Source: Actinomycetes bacterium (GTDB lineage: Bacteria; Actinomycetota; Acidimicrobiia; Acidimicrobiales; Palsa-688). Taken from it: a DNA stretch of 42,570 nucleotides. Below the pieces are notes generated by a model, which had not been told where the DNA came from, searched no databases, and saw nothing but the letters and a program-made list of their open reading frames with translations. The position numbers and the translations under genes are program-made. The stretch spans positions 1 through 42,570 of the forward strand of contig JAKBBA010000031.1 of the NCBI GenBank assembly GCA_021808665.1, given 5' to 3'. This document shows, in pieces, positions 24,680-32,540 of the stretch (positions are counted from its first letter, which is position 1; every line of letters starts with the position of its first letter).

Positions 24680-25930
24680 ATGAGCAACACAGATGTCCAC
24701 ACGCCGAGTGTCGAGGAGTTCGCCGAGAGCGCACGGTCTTGGCTCTCCGAACGCTTGGAACCTGCCGAGGAGTCCGCTGCCCTCTGGGGGGAGGGCAGCG
24801 ACGACGTCTCGGTCTTTCACCGCTTGTCCTTCGAGGAGGAAAAGGCCCTTCTCGGTCGCCTCATGTCCTGGCAACAGGAGAAGTTCGACGCCGGTTTCGG
24901 CGCCGTGACCTGGCCGGTGGAGTATGGAGGAGCCGGGCTAAGTGCCGAGCACGAACGCGCGTACAGGGCGGTAGAAGCAGATTTCAAGGTGCCCGGAGGC
25001 CACGAGACCTTCGCAGTTACCACCGCGTTGATAGCCCCGACCGTCAGACTGTTCGGTACTGACAGCCAGCGCGAGCGCTTCGTGAGGCGCTTCCTTCGGG
25101 CCGAGGAGTTATGCTGCCAGCTGTTCTCCGAGCCAGGAGCGGGCTCGGACCTCGCCGGCCTGGCTACGAGCGCGGTGCGCGACGGTGACGCGTGGGTCAT
25201 CAACGGACAGAAGGTGTGGAGCTCGGGAGCGCAGTTCTCGGGGTGGGGGGAGCTGATCGCTCGCTCCGATCCCGAAGTGGCCAAGCACGCCGGGATGACC
25301 GCATTCTTGGTGCCGATGGATGCGCCGGGGGTGGAGGTGCGACCGATCCGGCAGATGTCAGGCGGATCGTCTTTCAACGAGGTGTTCTTTACCGACGTCC
25401 GGCTGTCGGACGACCTTCGCCTCGGAGGTGTAGGAGACGGATGGAAGGTGGCTCTGGCTACCTTGGGTTTCGAGCGCGGCGGTTCGGGAGGCCGCGGGGT
25501 CGGGGGTTCCTGGGAGCGCCTCGTCGGTTTGGCGAGATGGCTCGGACGCACCAAAGACCCCATCATCCGCCAGAAGCTCGCGTCGGTGTACATACACCAG
25601 CGCCTTCAGTCTTTCAGCCGCGCAAGGGTCCAAGCTTCAGCCGAGTCGGGGCGGCCTCCCGGCCCTGAAGGCTCCACCGGTAAGTTGGCCTGGGTGCAGG
25701 GGTTGACTGAGCTAGGGTCGGTGGCCGCCGACCTGCTCGGTCCCCGCATAACGGCTGACACAGGGGAGTGGGGAACATACGCTTGGAGCGACCACCTTCT
25801 CGGGGCCCCAGGCTACAGGATCGCCGGAGGATCCGACGAGATACAGCGCAACATCATCGGCGAGCGGGTGCTCGGCCTTCCCGGCGAGCCGCGCGCCGAC
25901 CGAGGCCCGTGGCGCAACATCGCGCGTTGA
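24680..25930 (+). CDS. Acyl-CoA dehydrogenase family protein (FadE-like)
   Basis: This 416-residue flavoprotein has the acyl-CoA dehydrogenase signature CCQLFSEPGAGSDLAGLATSA and INGQKVWSSGAQ in the middle beta domain, and the C-terminal helical signature AGGSDEIQRNIIGERVLGLPGEPR. It introduces a C2-C3 double bond into an acyl-CoA using FAD. A glycine-rich segment (FERGGSGGRGVGG, about 262-274) sits where the substrate-binding helix begins. The gene is divergent from the PPDK-like gene across a palindrome. It is 111 bp upstream of the second Rieske block. It may be the dehydrogenase or phosphate-eliminating partner of the kinase at 17619, which is inference. Confidence 0.93.
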   Translation: MSNTDVHTPSVEEFAESARSWLSERLEPAEESAALWGEGSDDVSVFHRLSFEEEKALLGRLMSWQQEKFDAGFGAVTWPVEYGGAGLSAEHERAYRAVEADFKVPGGHETFAVTTALIAPTVRLFGTDSQRERFVRRFLRAEELCCQLFSEPGAGSDLAGLATSAVRDGDAWVINGQKVWSSGAQFSGWGELIARSDPEVAKHAGMTAFLVPMDAPGVEVRPIRQMSGGSSFNEVFFTDVRLSDDLRLGGVGDGWKVALATLGFERGGSGGRGVGGSWERLVGLARWLGRTKDPIIRQKLASVYIHQRLQSFSRARVQASAESGRPPGPEGSTGKLAWVQGLTELGSVAADLLGPRITADTGEWGTYAWSDHLLGAPGYRIAGGSDEIQRNIIGERVLGLPGEPRADRGPWRNIAR

Positions 25931-25943
25931 AATTCCCATTGAA

Positions 25944-25984
25944 TTAGCTTGGGATGCTAACTAATCTGATAGTCAGTTATGTGA
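25944..25984 (+). promoter_or_regulatory. Promoter/operator region before the second Rieske operon
   Basis: The 111-bp gap after the dehydrogenase gene is AT-rich. It has TTAGC (25944-25948) and GCTAA (25956-25960) as an inverted repeat, and GTTATGTGA (25976-25984), identical to nine bases that include the right arm of the palindrome at 1801-1818. The left arm of that palindrome is missing here, so it is at best a half-site. No strong -35/-10 pair is evident. Confidence 0.3.
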
Positions 25985-26041
25985 ACGCCGCTTCTGCGCC
26001 CACGTGCAAAGCGGCTACAAGTTCGAGAGGTAGGGGGATTC

Positions 26042-26287
26042 GTGCGTAAGCTTCGACATCCACTCAGCGGCGCAATATACGAGGAAGGCGACGCCGGCAC
26101 GGTCAAGGTCACCAAAGACGACTTCGACGGCGTGTTTACACGCAACGGGCAGTGGCTAAGCGGTGATCTGCGGAGCGCAGACCCGGAGATGTGCAGGTGG
26201 GTGACGAGCGGAGCGAACCCATCGCCTCGGCTCCGCTCCAGCAGGCGTTTCACCGCCCTCACGTCGAAGCTGGCGGAGCGGTCGTGA
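26042..26287 (+). CDS. Small hypothetical protein coupled to the Rieske oxygenase
   Basis: This 81-residue protein starts at GTG (26042), where AGGTAGGGG precedes it. It has a basic N-terminus (MRKLRHPLSGAIYEE), a possible beta-hairpin (GTVKVTKDDFDGVFTRNGQWLSGDL) and an arginine/serine-rich C-terminus. I do not recognise the family. Its stop overlaps the Rieske GTG start (GTGA), so expression is tied to the oxygenase. It could be a small accessory subunit. It has no cysteine cluster, membrane segment or signal peptide. The N-terminal 55 residues look like the conserved part; the tail is low in structure. Confidence 0.65.
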   Translation: MRKLRHPLSGAIYEEGDAGTVKVTKDDFDGVFTRNGQWLSGDLRSADPEMCRWVTSGANPSPRLRSSRRFTALTSKLAERS

Positions 26288-27657
26288 CCGCCATCTCCGA
26301 ACGCCAGACGACAGGCCGGTCACGGGGCATCTCCTACCAGCAGCTCTTAGACACCGACACCCACCCGGTACCGCAGTGTCTGAGAGAAGAGTCCGCCCCG
26401 TACCTCGGCGAGCACGACGTTCCCGTGGCCTACTACACCGAGCGCCGCTACCACGAACTGGAGAAGCAGAAGCTTTGGGCCAAGGTGTGGCAGTTCGCTT
26501 GTCGCGAAGAGCACATACCCGAGCCCGGGGACACCTACGTCTACGACATAGCGGACAGGTCGTACCTGATCGTGCGGGACCAAGATGGTCTCATCCACGC
26601 CTACCCGAATGCATGCCTGCATCGCGGTCGCCAGTTGCGCGACGACGCGGGGAGGGTGCGGGAGCTGCGGTGCTCGTTCCACGGCTTTTGCTGGAACCTG
26701 GACGGATCTTTGCAGCAGGTGCCGTGCCAGTGGGACTTCCCCCAGATCGAACAGGACAAGTTCCACCTGCCCGAGGTGCGTGTCGGTACCTGGGCGGGGT
26801 TCGTGTTCATCAACCCCGACTCCGCCGCGGAACCCTTCGAGGACTACATAGGCGTTCTTCCTGCCCAGTTCGAGCGCTGGGACCTGGCGAACCGTTTCGT
26901 GGAAGTGCACGTAGCCAAGCGAATCGCCGCTAACTGGAAGATCGCCCAGGAGGCATTCAGCGAGGCGTTCCACGTGGTGGCCACGCACCCGCAGCTTTTG
27001 CCTGGCATAGGCGACGCGAACTCCCAGTACGACGTGTGGGACAACGTGAGCAGGGCGATAACGCCCAACGGGACCCCCAGCCCGCACATCTCGTGGGTTC
27101 CCACCGAGCAGGAAATGTTCGACTCTATGGTCGACCGGCGCTTGGACGAGGACCCAGTCCTGCAAGTCCCCGACGGTATGACGGCCCGGGAACTGTCGGC
27201 CAAGGCTTCGCGGGAAGCTCTTCGACCGATAGTCGGGGAAGCGATCGACGAGTTCTGCGACGCCGAGCTGGTGGACAGCCTGGACTACTCACTGTTCCCG
27301 AACTTCCACCCGTGGGGTGCCTTCAACCGTATCGTCTACCGGTTCCGTCCCAACGGGGACGACCACCGAAGCTGCATCATGGAATGCCTCTATCTGTCTC
27401 CTTTCAGCGGGGAGAGGCCTCCGCCGGCCCCGGTGCACTGGCTCGACTTCGACCAGGACTGGATGGAAGCCGACGAACTTGGATCCCTGGCTCGGGTCTT
27501 CGACCAGGACTCTTTCAACATGCCGAAGGTAATGAGCGGGCTACTGAGCGCCACCAAGCCCGGTTTGACGCTCGGTTTGTACCAGGAGAGCAAGCTGCGC
27601 CAGTTCTACAACCAGCTAGAAGAGTACTTCGCCAGACGAGAGGAAAACCCCAGATGA
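26284..27657 (+). CDS. Rieske non-heme iron oxygenase, alpha subunit (second copy)
   Basis: This protein has 457 residues. The GTG at 26284 overlaps the previous stop, and a longer reading from 26191 would overlap the small gene without similarity. Rieske ligands are C111, H113, C130 and H133. The catalytic iron has H230 and H235 (EAFHVVATHP) and an aspartate near residue 411 (VFDQDSFN). It differs from the first copy in having FHxxxxH in place of YHxxxxH and a longer middle insertion. It is followed by a PPOX-fold protein with a 4-bp overlap. The ferredoxin at 28990 is a plausible donor. The substrate is unknown; no beta subunit is adjacent unless the SnoaL-like protein at 31186 serves. Confidence 0.92.
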   Translation: MTAISERQTTGRSRGISYQQLLDTDTHPVPQCLREESAPYLGEHDVPVAYYTERRYHELEKQKLWAKVWQFACREEHIPEPGDTYVYDIADRSYLIVRDQDGLIHAYPNACLHRGRQLRDDAGRVRELRCSFHGFCWNLDGSLQQVPCQWDFPQIEQDKFHLPEVRVGTWAGFVFINPDSAAEPFEDYIGVLPAQFERWDLANRFVEVHVAKRIAANWKIAQEAFSEAFHVVATHPQLLPGIGDANSQYDVWDNVSRAITPNGTPSPHISWVPTEQEMFDSMVDRRLDEDPVLQVPDGMTARELSAKASREALRPIVGEAIDEFCDAELVDSLDYSLFPNFHPWGAFNRIVYRFRPNGDDHRSCIMECLYLSPFSGERPPPAPVHWLDFDQDWMEADELGSLARVFDQDSFNMPKVMSGLLSATKPGLTLGLYQESKLRQFYNQLEEYFARREENPR

Positions 27658-28154
27658 CCAATGCCAGCGAGACGAACTACGAGGACCTGACCGACTGTGG
27701 TCTGTCCCCCGAACTCGAGGAGCAACTCGTCCATTCGCAACGCAACTGCGTGTTCATGTGGGTGAACTCCAAAGGGGAGCCCTTCGGAGTGGTGATGTCC
27801 TACCTGCCCAAGGACGGCAAGCTGTGGCTCACAGCCGCCGAGAGACGCAAGCGGATCCCGGCGTTGCGGCGCAACCCGAGAGCGTCGATATGCGTCTGGG
27901 GTGCGGGGACTCCAATCGGCGGTCACCGCACGATGACCTACAAGGGGAACTGCGTGATCCACGAAGACAGGGAGACCAAGGACTGGTTCTACCCGGAGTT
28001 CGCCAGCTATCTGCGTCCGGACCCCGCCCAGGCTGAGCTGTTCGCCAAGTTCCTCGACTCGCCCGAGCGGGTCATCATAGAGTTCACGCCGGACTACAAG
28101 CTCGGCTTCGACGGGGAGCTGATGTGGGCCCGGACGCCCGGAGTGACCAGCTGA
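27654..28154 (+). CDS. Pyridoxamine-phosphate-oxidase-fold (PPOX) flavin/F420 protein
   Basis: This protein has 166 residues. The ATG at 27654 overlaps the Rieske stop (ATGA); a longer reading upstream lies inside the Rieske gene. The split-barrel flavin fold is suggested by CVFMWVNSKGEPFGVVMSYLPKDGKLWLTAAERRKRIPALRRNPRASICV and GNCVIHED. Such small proteins bind FMN or F420 and reduce or bind redox cofactors. Tight coupling to a Rieske oxygenase suggests a supporting redox role, possibly electron supply, although that has not been shown for this subgroup. It is followed by the TetR gene after 111 bp. Confidence 0.8.
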   Translation: MTNASETNYEDLTDCGLSPELEEQLVHSQRNCVFMWVNSKGEPFGVVMSYLPKDGKLWLTAAERRKRIPALRRNPRASICVWGAGTPIGGHRTMTYKGNCVIHEDRETKDWFYPEFASYLRPDPAQAELFAKFLDSPERVIIEFTPDYKLGFDGELMWARTPGVTS

Positions 28155-28265
28155 GCTGCAGGAAGGCGCCGGGCCCAGACGCCCCAGGGGTACAATACGT
28201 GTCGTGTCATGTCGATTCCTTCCCCCCGGCAGCATTTCCGCGCGGCGGATCGAGGAGAGACGGCG

Positions 28266-28967
28266 GTGGTAGCTCGGACAGGCGGTGCGGGCAGCGCTTC
28301 ACGCGGTGGGGCCAAGGCGGTACCTCGCAGGCTAGGCAGGCCCATAGCCAGCGACGGAGACGAGCGCCGGCGCCTCATCTTGGAATCCGCGCGCCGTCAG
28401 TTCGCCCGTTCGGGATACGCCGGGACTACCAACCGGGAGATCGCCGAGCATGCGGGTATCACCACCGGGGCGATCTACCACTACTTCCGCTCGAAGCTCG
28501 AGGTCTACCTGGCGGTCTTCGAGGAGACCGACAGGGTGATCCTGGAACGATACAGGCAGGTAACCACCGATCCCGCCTTGTCGTTCGACCAGATGGTCGC
28601 AGCTATCCTGGAAGTGTCGTCGCAGATGAACAAGGAAGACCAGACCCTCGCCGGGTTCATAGCCTCGGCGGCAGTCGACGCTACCCGCTCGGCGGAACTG
28701 ATGCCGAGCTACCGCAGTCACGACCTGCAGATGACGTCCTTCTTCGCTCAGCTGGTGGAGAGAGGTGTCGAGGACGGAACCCTCGACGCCGAGTCGCGCA
28801 AGGAAGCCCTCGAAGTTATAAGAGTGCTCACTCTCGGCTTGACCGCCTATTCGGTTCGGGTTCACGACCCCGAAGTCCATCGCCGGGCGACTGTCGCTAC
28901 GGTCGCTGCGCTGCGCGGCCAGCTGTTCGCCTCGCCGCGTCCCCGAAGGAGACGTCGAGCCGGCTGA
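28266..28967 (+). CDS. TetR/AcrR-family transcriptional regulator (second)
   Basis: This protein has 233 residues from the GTG at 28266, chosen because AGGAG lies eight bases upstream. An ATG at 28209 in frame would add 19 residues and would follow closely a TACAAT box (28191-28196), so a near-leaderless longer form remains possible. The basic N-terminal arm (PRRLGRP) is followed by a helix-turn-helix (about 53-74, TTNREIAEHAGITTGAIYHYF) and a helical ligand domain (VYLAVFEETDRVILERY). It sits between the PPOX and ferredoxin genes on the same strand and is the likely regulator of the second Rieske block. The operator is not clear. Confidence 0.9.
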   Translation: MVARTGGAGSASRGGAKAVPRRLGRPIASDGDERRRLILESARRQFARSGYAGTTNREIAEHAGITTGAIYHYFRSKLEVYLAVFEETDRVILERYRQVTTDPALSFDQMVAAILEVSSQMNKEDQTLAGFIASAAVDATRSAELMPSYRSHDLQMTSFFAQLVERGVEDGTLDAESRKEALEVIRVLTLGLTAYSVRVHDPEVHRRATVATVAALRGQLFASPRPRRRRRAG

Positions 28968-28989
28968 ACCCCGACCGGAACGGAGTGGC

Positions 28990-29322
28990 GTGGCTGTTCG
29001 GGTAGCAGTGGAACCTTCCGGCGTCGAGTTCGACGTCGCGGACGGAGAGACCGTGTTCGAAGCCGCTCGCCGCTGCGGGGTGCGGTGGCCTACCGTGTGC
29101 GGCGGAGTGGGGTCGTGTAGGACTTGCTTTATGGTCGTGGTCTGCGGGTCGCAGTTCTGCTCTGCGATCGACGACTGGGAAGCCGAAGGCTTGGCAGACC
29201 TAGCCACGGTCGCCGTGGCTAGGAACGGAACCGCCGCCCCCGCCGTGGCCGGGCCGGTGCGGCTGGCCTGCCAGACAAGGATTAGCGGTCCGGTCACGGT
29301 GCGCAAGCCGGGAGTCAGATGA
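28990..29322 (+). CDS. Ferredoxin, [2Fe-2S] plant type
   Basis: This 110-residue protein has C37-x5-C43-x2-C46 and C94 (CGGVGSCRTC and LACQTRI), the ligand layout of plant-type or FdxB-type ferredoxins, with extra cysteines C29, C52 and C57. The GTG start is 22 bp after the TetR stop. It probably supplies electrons to the second Rieske oxygenase or to the P450 at 35429. No reductase gene is in the window. The spacing between C46 and C94 (47 residues) is longer than in adrenodoxin-type proteins, with an acidic, alanine-rich middle stretch. Confidence 0.85.
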   Translation: MAVRVAVEPSGVEFDVADGETVFEAARRCGVRWPTVCGGVGSCRTCFMVVVCGSQFCSAIDDWEAEGLADLATVAVARNGTAAPAVAGPVRLACQTRISGPVTVRKPGVR

Positions 29323-29448
29323 CGAGGATCTCCGGTCGAATCAATTATGATGAATAGGCTGGACGGACTTTGGGTGATCTGATAAAACAAAAGGTGCTTG
29401 TAGAGCCGAGCGGCGCCTACGGCCAGACGCTGGGAGGAACTAAGAAAG
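29323..29448 (+). promoter_or_regulatory. Gap upstream of the DUF35-thiolase operon, with TATGAT box
   Basis: This 126-bp AT-richer stretch holds AATTATGAT (29343-29351), with -10-like TATGAT at 29346-29351. The same nine bases occur at 14472-14480 before the other thiolase operon. GGGAGGA precedes the ATG at 29449 by about ten bases. No -35 is convincing. Confidence 0.35.
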
Positions 29449-29919
29449 ATGAGTGACGTAGACGTAGCTCAAGCGCCCGCGCTGGCAGGAGCCCGGCCGG
29501 TCGCCGAAGGGCTTTTCAGCTGGCCAGACAATCCGAGGTTGATAGCCTCGTCGTGCAACGCGTGCGGGACGACGACCTTCCCGACCCAGTCGAGCTGTCC
29601 ACGCTGCACCGGCTCTGACATGCGAGAGGTGACGCTGGCTACACGGGGGCGGCTGTGGACTTGGACTATCCAGGGTTTCGAGCCCAAACCGCCTTACGTG
29701 GGCCCGACACCTTTCGAACCTTACGGCGTCGGCTACGTGGAGCTCGCCGCCGAGGCAGAAGGAGCCTCGCCGGTCCTGGTCGAGTCGCGTTTGGCCGAGT
29801 CGACCCCCGAGCGCTTGGTGATCGGAGCGGAGATGGAACTTGAGATAGTCCCGTTCCGCACAGACGACGACGGGACGGAGATCGTCACCTTCTCTTTCCG
29901 CCCGGTCGCCGGAGCTTGA
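29449..29919 (+). CDS. Zn-ribbon OB-fold protein (DUF35), second
   Basis: This 156-residue DUF35 protein has its zinc ribbon at C36, C39, C50 and C53 (SSCNACG and SCPRCTG) and an OB-fold (LWTWTIQGFEPKPPYV, YGVGYVELAAEAE). It is a stand-alone partner of the thiolase-like protein at 29976, which starts 56 bp later. It probably supports acyl-CoA binding, as in other thiolase-DUF35 complexes. It is longer than the first DUF35 by 21 residues, mainly at the N-terminus. Confidence 0.9.
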   Translation: MSDVDVAQAPALAGARPVAEGLFSWPDNPRLIASSCNACGTTTFPTQSSCPRCTGSDMREVTLATRGRLWTWTIQGFEPKPPYVGPTPFEPYGVGYVELAAEAEGASPVLVESRLAESTPERLVIGAEMELEIVPFRTDDDGTEIVTFSFRPVAGA

Positions 29920-29975
29920 AGGCGGCCTGAGAGAATGTGTGGACTTCAAAGAAATCTGATTGATCGGAGCGTCGA

Positions 29976-31118
29976 ATGGACGTAGCAATAGTCGGCATTG
30001 GAATGCACCCCTTCGGCCGGCATCCCGGAGTGTCGGGACTCGAGCAGGGAGCTTTCGCCGTACGCCAGGCGCTGGCTGACGCCGGGATCGGGTGGAGCGA
30101 CGTCGAATGTGCCTTCGGGGGAAGCGCGTCGGCGGGAAATGCTGACAGCCTCGTATCCAACCTCGGCCTGACCGGAGTGCCTTTCGTCAACGTCTACAAC
30201 GGCTGCGCCACCGGCGGCAGCGCGCTGGCTATGGCCGACCGTGCCATCCGCTCCGGCGACTACGACCTGACCCTGGCCCTGGGCTTCGACAAGCACCCTC
30301 GGGGAGCATTCAACGCGAATCCGGAGTCGGCGGGGATCGGGCGTTGGTATGGGGAGACAGGGATGATGCTGACGACACAGTTCTTCGGCATGAAGATCCA
30401 GCGTTACCTCCACGATCACGGGCTGCCGGCGGACATTCTCGCTAAGGTTGCTGCCAAAGCTTTCCGTAACGGCTCGCTGAACGAGAACGCCTGGCGGCGC
30501 AAGCCTCTAAGCGAGGAGGAGATCCTCGCGGCCCCGATGCTCTCCAACCCGCTGACCCAGTACATGTTCTGCAACCCCGGCGAAGGGGCGGTGGCGCTGA
30601 TACTGGCCAGCGCCGACAAGGCGACCCGCTACACCAACCGTCCCGTCTACCTGAAGTCGGTGAGCTTCAAGACCAGGCGGTTCGGCTCGTTCGAGGTGTT
30701 CAGCCCTTGGCTGTCGCCCGAGCGGGTCCCAGGGCCAACCGTCGAGGCGGCAGCAGCCGCCTTCGAGGCGGCCGGCATCGGCCCGGACGACATAGACGTA
30801 GCACAGATCCAAGACACCGAGTCCGGAGCGGAGATCATGCACATGGCCGAGACCGGCCTGTGCAAGGACGGGGACCAAGAGGCTCTTCTGCGGTCAGGCG
30901 CGACCGAGATCGGCGGGAAGCTACCGATCAACACCGACGGCGGCTGCCTCGCCAACGGCGAGCCGATCGGAGCGAGCGGACTCCGCCAGGTATACGAGAA
31001 CGTGCTGCAACTGCGCGGGACGGCAGGAGCCCGTCAAGTTCCGGGCGAGCCGAAGACGGCGTTCACCCACGTCTACGGTGCACCCGGTATAAGCGCGTGC
31101 ACCGTCATGTCGGTCTGA
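29976..31118 (+). CDS. Thiolase/lipid-transfer protein with catalytic Cys (SCP-x-like)
   Basis: This 380-residue thiolase-fold protein has the nucleophile motif NGCATGGSAL (C77) and the second motif INTDGGCLANGEPIGASG. A glutamate takes the place of the usual GHP histidine, a change I recall in related actinobacterial lipid-transfer proteins. It likely does thiolytic or aldol-type C-C bond cleavage of an acyl-CoA with the DUF35 protein upstream. It differs from the Ltp2-like copy at 14513, which lacks this cysteine motif. It is followed by a SnoaL-like gene after 67 bp. Confidence 0.9.
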   Translation: MDVAIVGIGMHPFGRHPGVSGLEQGAFAVRQALADAGIGWSDVECAFGGSASAGNADSLVSNLGLTGVPFVNVYNGCATGGSALAMADRAIRSGDYDLTLALGFDKHPRGAFNANPESAGIGRWYGETGMMLTTQFFGMKIQRYLHDHGLPADILAKVAAKAFRNGSLNENAWRRKPLSEEEILAAPMLSNPLTQYMFCNPGEGAVALILASADKATRYTNRPVYLKSVSFKTRRFGSFEVFSPWLSPERVPGPTVEAAAAAFEAAGIGPDDIDVAQIQDTESGAEIMHMAETGLCKDGDQEALLRSGATEIGGKLPINTDGGCLANGEPIGASGLRQVYENVLQLRGTAGARQVPGEPKTAFTHVYGAPGISACTVMSV

Positions 31119-31185
31119 GCGCGCCAACATCCGGTCAGACAGCGAAACATACACAGCACAGGGCCGAGCCTTGGAGGAGACAGAG

Positions 31186-31668
31186 ATGACCGACAAAGAC
31201 GTGGCGCTCTTGAAGGACCGCATGGACGTCGCCGACAGCATCTACCGGTACGCGTCGTGCATCGACAGGCGGGACATGGTGGGACTGCGGCGGATCCTTG
31301 CGGACGACCTGTGGGCCAAGTACGGCAACTCCGATCCGATTACAGGCGGGGACACGGTGCGCGATTGGATCGACTCTGCCACCAAGGACACGCTGTGGCA
31401 GCATCACCTTCTCAGCGTCTACCACACCGACATCGAAGGTGACCACGCGAAGGCTCTCGTCTACCACACCTCGTACCAGACGTTTCGCGACGATCCCGAC
31501 ACGGTGAGAGTTCTAGTCGCCCGCTACCACAACGAGCTCACACGTAACTTGGGTGTCTGGCAGATCAGCAGGCTCGTCTTCGAGATCCTCTGGGGCGAGA
31601 AGCGCACCGACAGCGCAGGCCTTCTCGCCTCGGTCGGCGGCAGAGGCCCTTTGGAGATACCGGGTTGA
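31186..31668 (+). CDS. SnoaL-like / NTF2-fold protein
   Basis: This protein has 160 residues. The ATG at 31186 is supported by GGAGGAG seven bases before it, in preference to the TTG at 31171. The N-terminal helices (VADSIYRYASCIDRRDMVGLRRILADDLWAKYGN) and the following beta-sheet pattern are those of the SnoaL_4 branch of the NTF2 superfamily. Members are small isomerases, dehydratases, cyclases or oxygenase beta subunits. Its stop overlaps the CoxM start (TTGA). It could be a hydratase or isomerase on the hydroxylated product or a small subunit for an oxygenase; no specific activity can be read. Confidence 0.8.
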   Translation: MTDKDVALLKDRMDVADSIYRYASCIDRRDMVGLRRILADDLWAKYGNSDPITGGDTVRDWIDSATKDTLWQHHLLSVYHTDIEGDHAKALVYHTSYQTFRDDPDTVRVLVARYHNELTRNLGVWQISRLVFEILWGEKRTDSAGLLASVGGRGPLEIPG

Positions 31669-32540
31669 AGCCGGCGGCGTTCACCTACCACGCCCCAGCC
31701 AGCGTTGACGAGGCACTCGACGTCCTAGCCGAACTGGGCGACGACGCCAAGGTCCTCGCGGGAGGACAGAGCCTCGTTCCGATGCTGTCGATGAGACTGG
31801 CGGTCTTCGCCCACCTCGTCGACATTGGGAGGGTCGCCGGTTTGTCGACCCTAGACGTGGGGGGGCGACACGTCACCGTAGGGGCCACCACAGTCGACTC
31901 ACGAATAGAACGCGACGCCGAGGTGTCTGGCGCTGTGCCCTTGTTGGCGCGCGTCACCCCCTACATCGGTCACCTGGCGATCCGGAACCGGGGCACGCTC
32001 GGTGGCTCGATAGCCCACGCCGACCCCGCCGGTGAGTACCCGGCGGTGGCGGTCGCCTTGGACGCCGAGATGAGGTTGCGCTCAGCGCGTGCCGAGAGGA
32101 GGGTAGGTGCATCAGACTTCTTCACTGGCCTGTGGTCGACGGTCATGGAACCCGACGAGATCCTCGTCGACGTGACCTTCCCCCGCTGGGACGGCCGATG
32201 CGGTTTTGCTGTCCGAGAGCACGCCCGCCGTCACGGCGATTTCGCGATCGCGGGCGCGGTGGCCGGCGTCTCATTGGGCGAAGGGGACCGAGTCGAGCGG
32301 GCAGCGGTCGCAATGTTCGGTGTGTCTTCGACGCCTGTCCGGGTGCGCCAGCTCGATGCGGAGGTCATCGGCCGGCCGGCGCGCGAGTGCGACCCGGAGC
32401 AAATCGGCGCCCTTGCGGCATCGGGGATACACGACGTCGTATCGGACATGTCCGGTTCCGCTTCCCACCGGCGCCGTGTCGGGGCGGCGATGGTGTCACG
32501 AGCTTGGGCGGCGGCGCTGGAGGAGGCCACGAGTGCTTGA
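31665..32540 (+). CDS. Molybdenum hydroxylase FAD-binding subunit (CoxM/subunit M-like)
   Basis: This 291-residue protein is the FAD subunit of the xanthine-dehydrogenase/CO-dehydrogenase family. The two conserved FAD loops are AGGQSLVPMLSMRL (about 32-45) and TLGGSIAHADPAGEYPA (about 110-126). It passes electrons from the iron-sulfur subunit to an acceptor. TTG start overlapping the previous stop (TTGA); the end overlaps the CoxS-like gene by 8 bp. The order M-S-L is the standard one. Confidence 0.93.
   Translation: MKPAAFTYHAPASVDEALDVLAELGDDAKVLAGGQSLVPMLSMRLAVFAHLVDIGRVAGLSTLDVGGRHVTVGATTVDSRIERDAEVSGAVPLLARVTPYIGHLAIRNRGTLGGSIAHADPAGEYPAVAVALDAEMRLRSARAERRVGASDFFTGLWSTVMEPDEILVDVTFPRWDGRCGFAVREHARRHGDFAIAGAVAGVSLGEGDRVERAAVAMFGVSSTPVRVRQLDAEVIGRPARECDPEQIGALAASGIHDVVSDMSGSASHRRRVGAAMVSRAWAAALEEATSA

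Noticed and set aside
24563..24874. Longer N-terminus for the PPDK-like protein
   Set aside because: It would run through the divergent promoter and into the dehydrogenase gene, and a strong ribosome site marks the ATG at 24562. The extra sequence is not an ATP-grasp domain.
31135..31467. Minus-strand open frame opposite the SnoaL-like gene
   Set aside because: It is antisense to a gene with good ribosome site, start and overlap with the next gene; no domain is visible.
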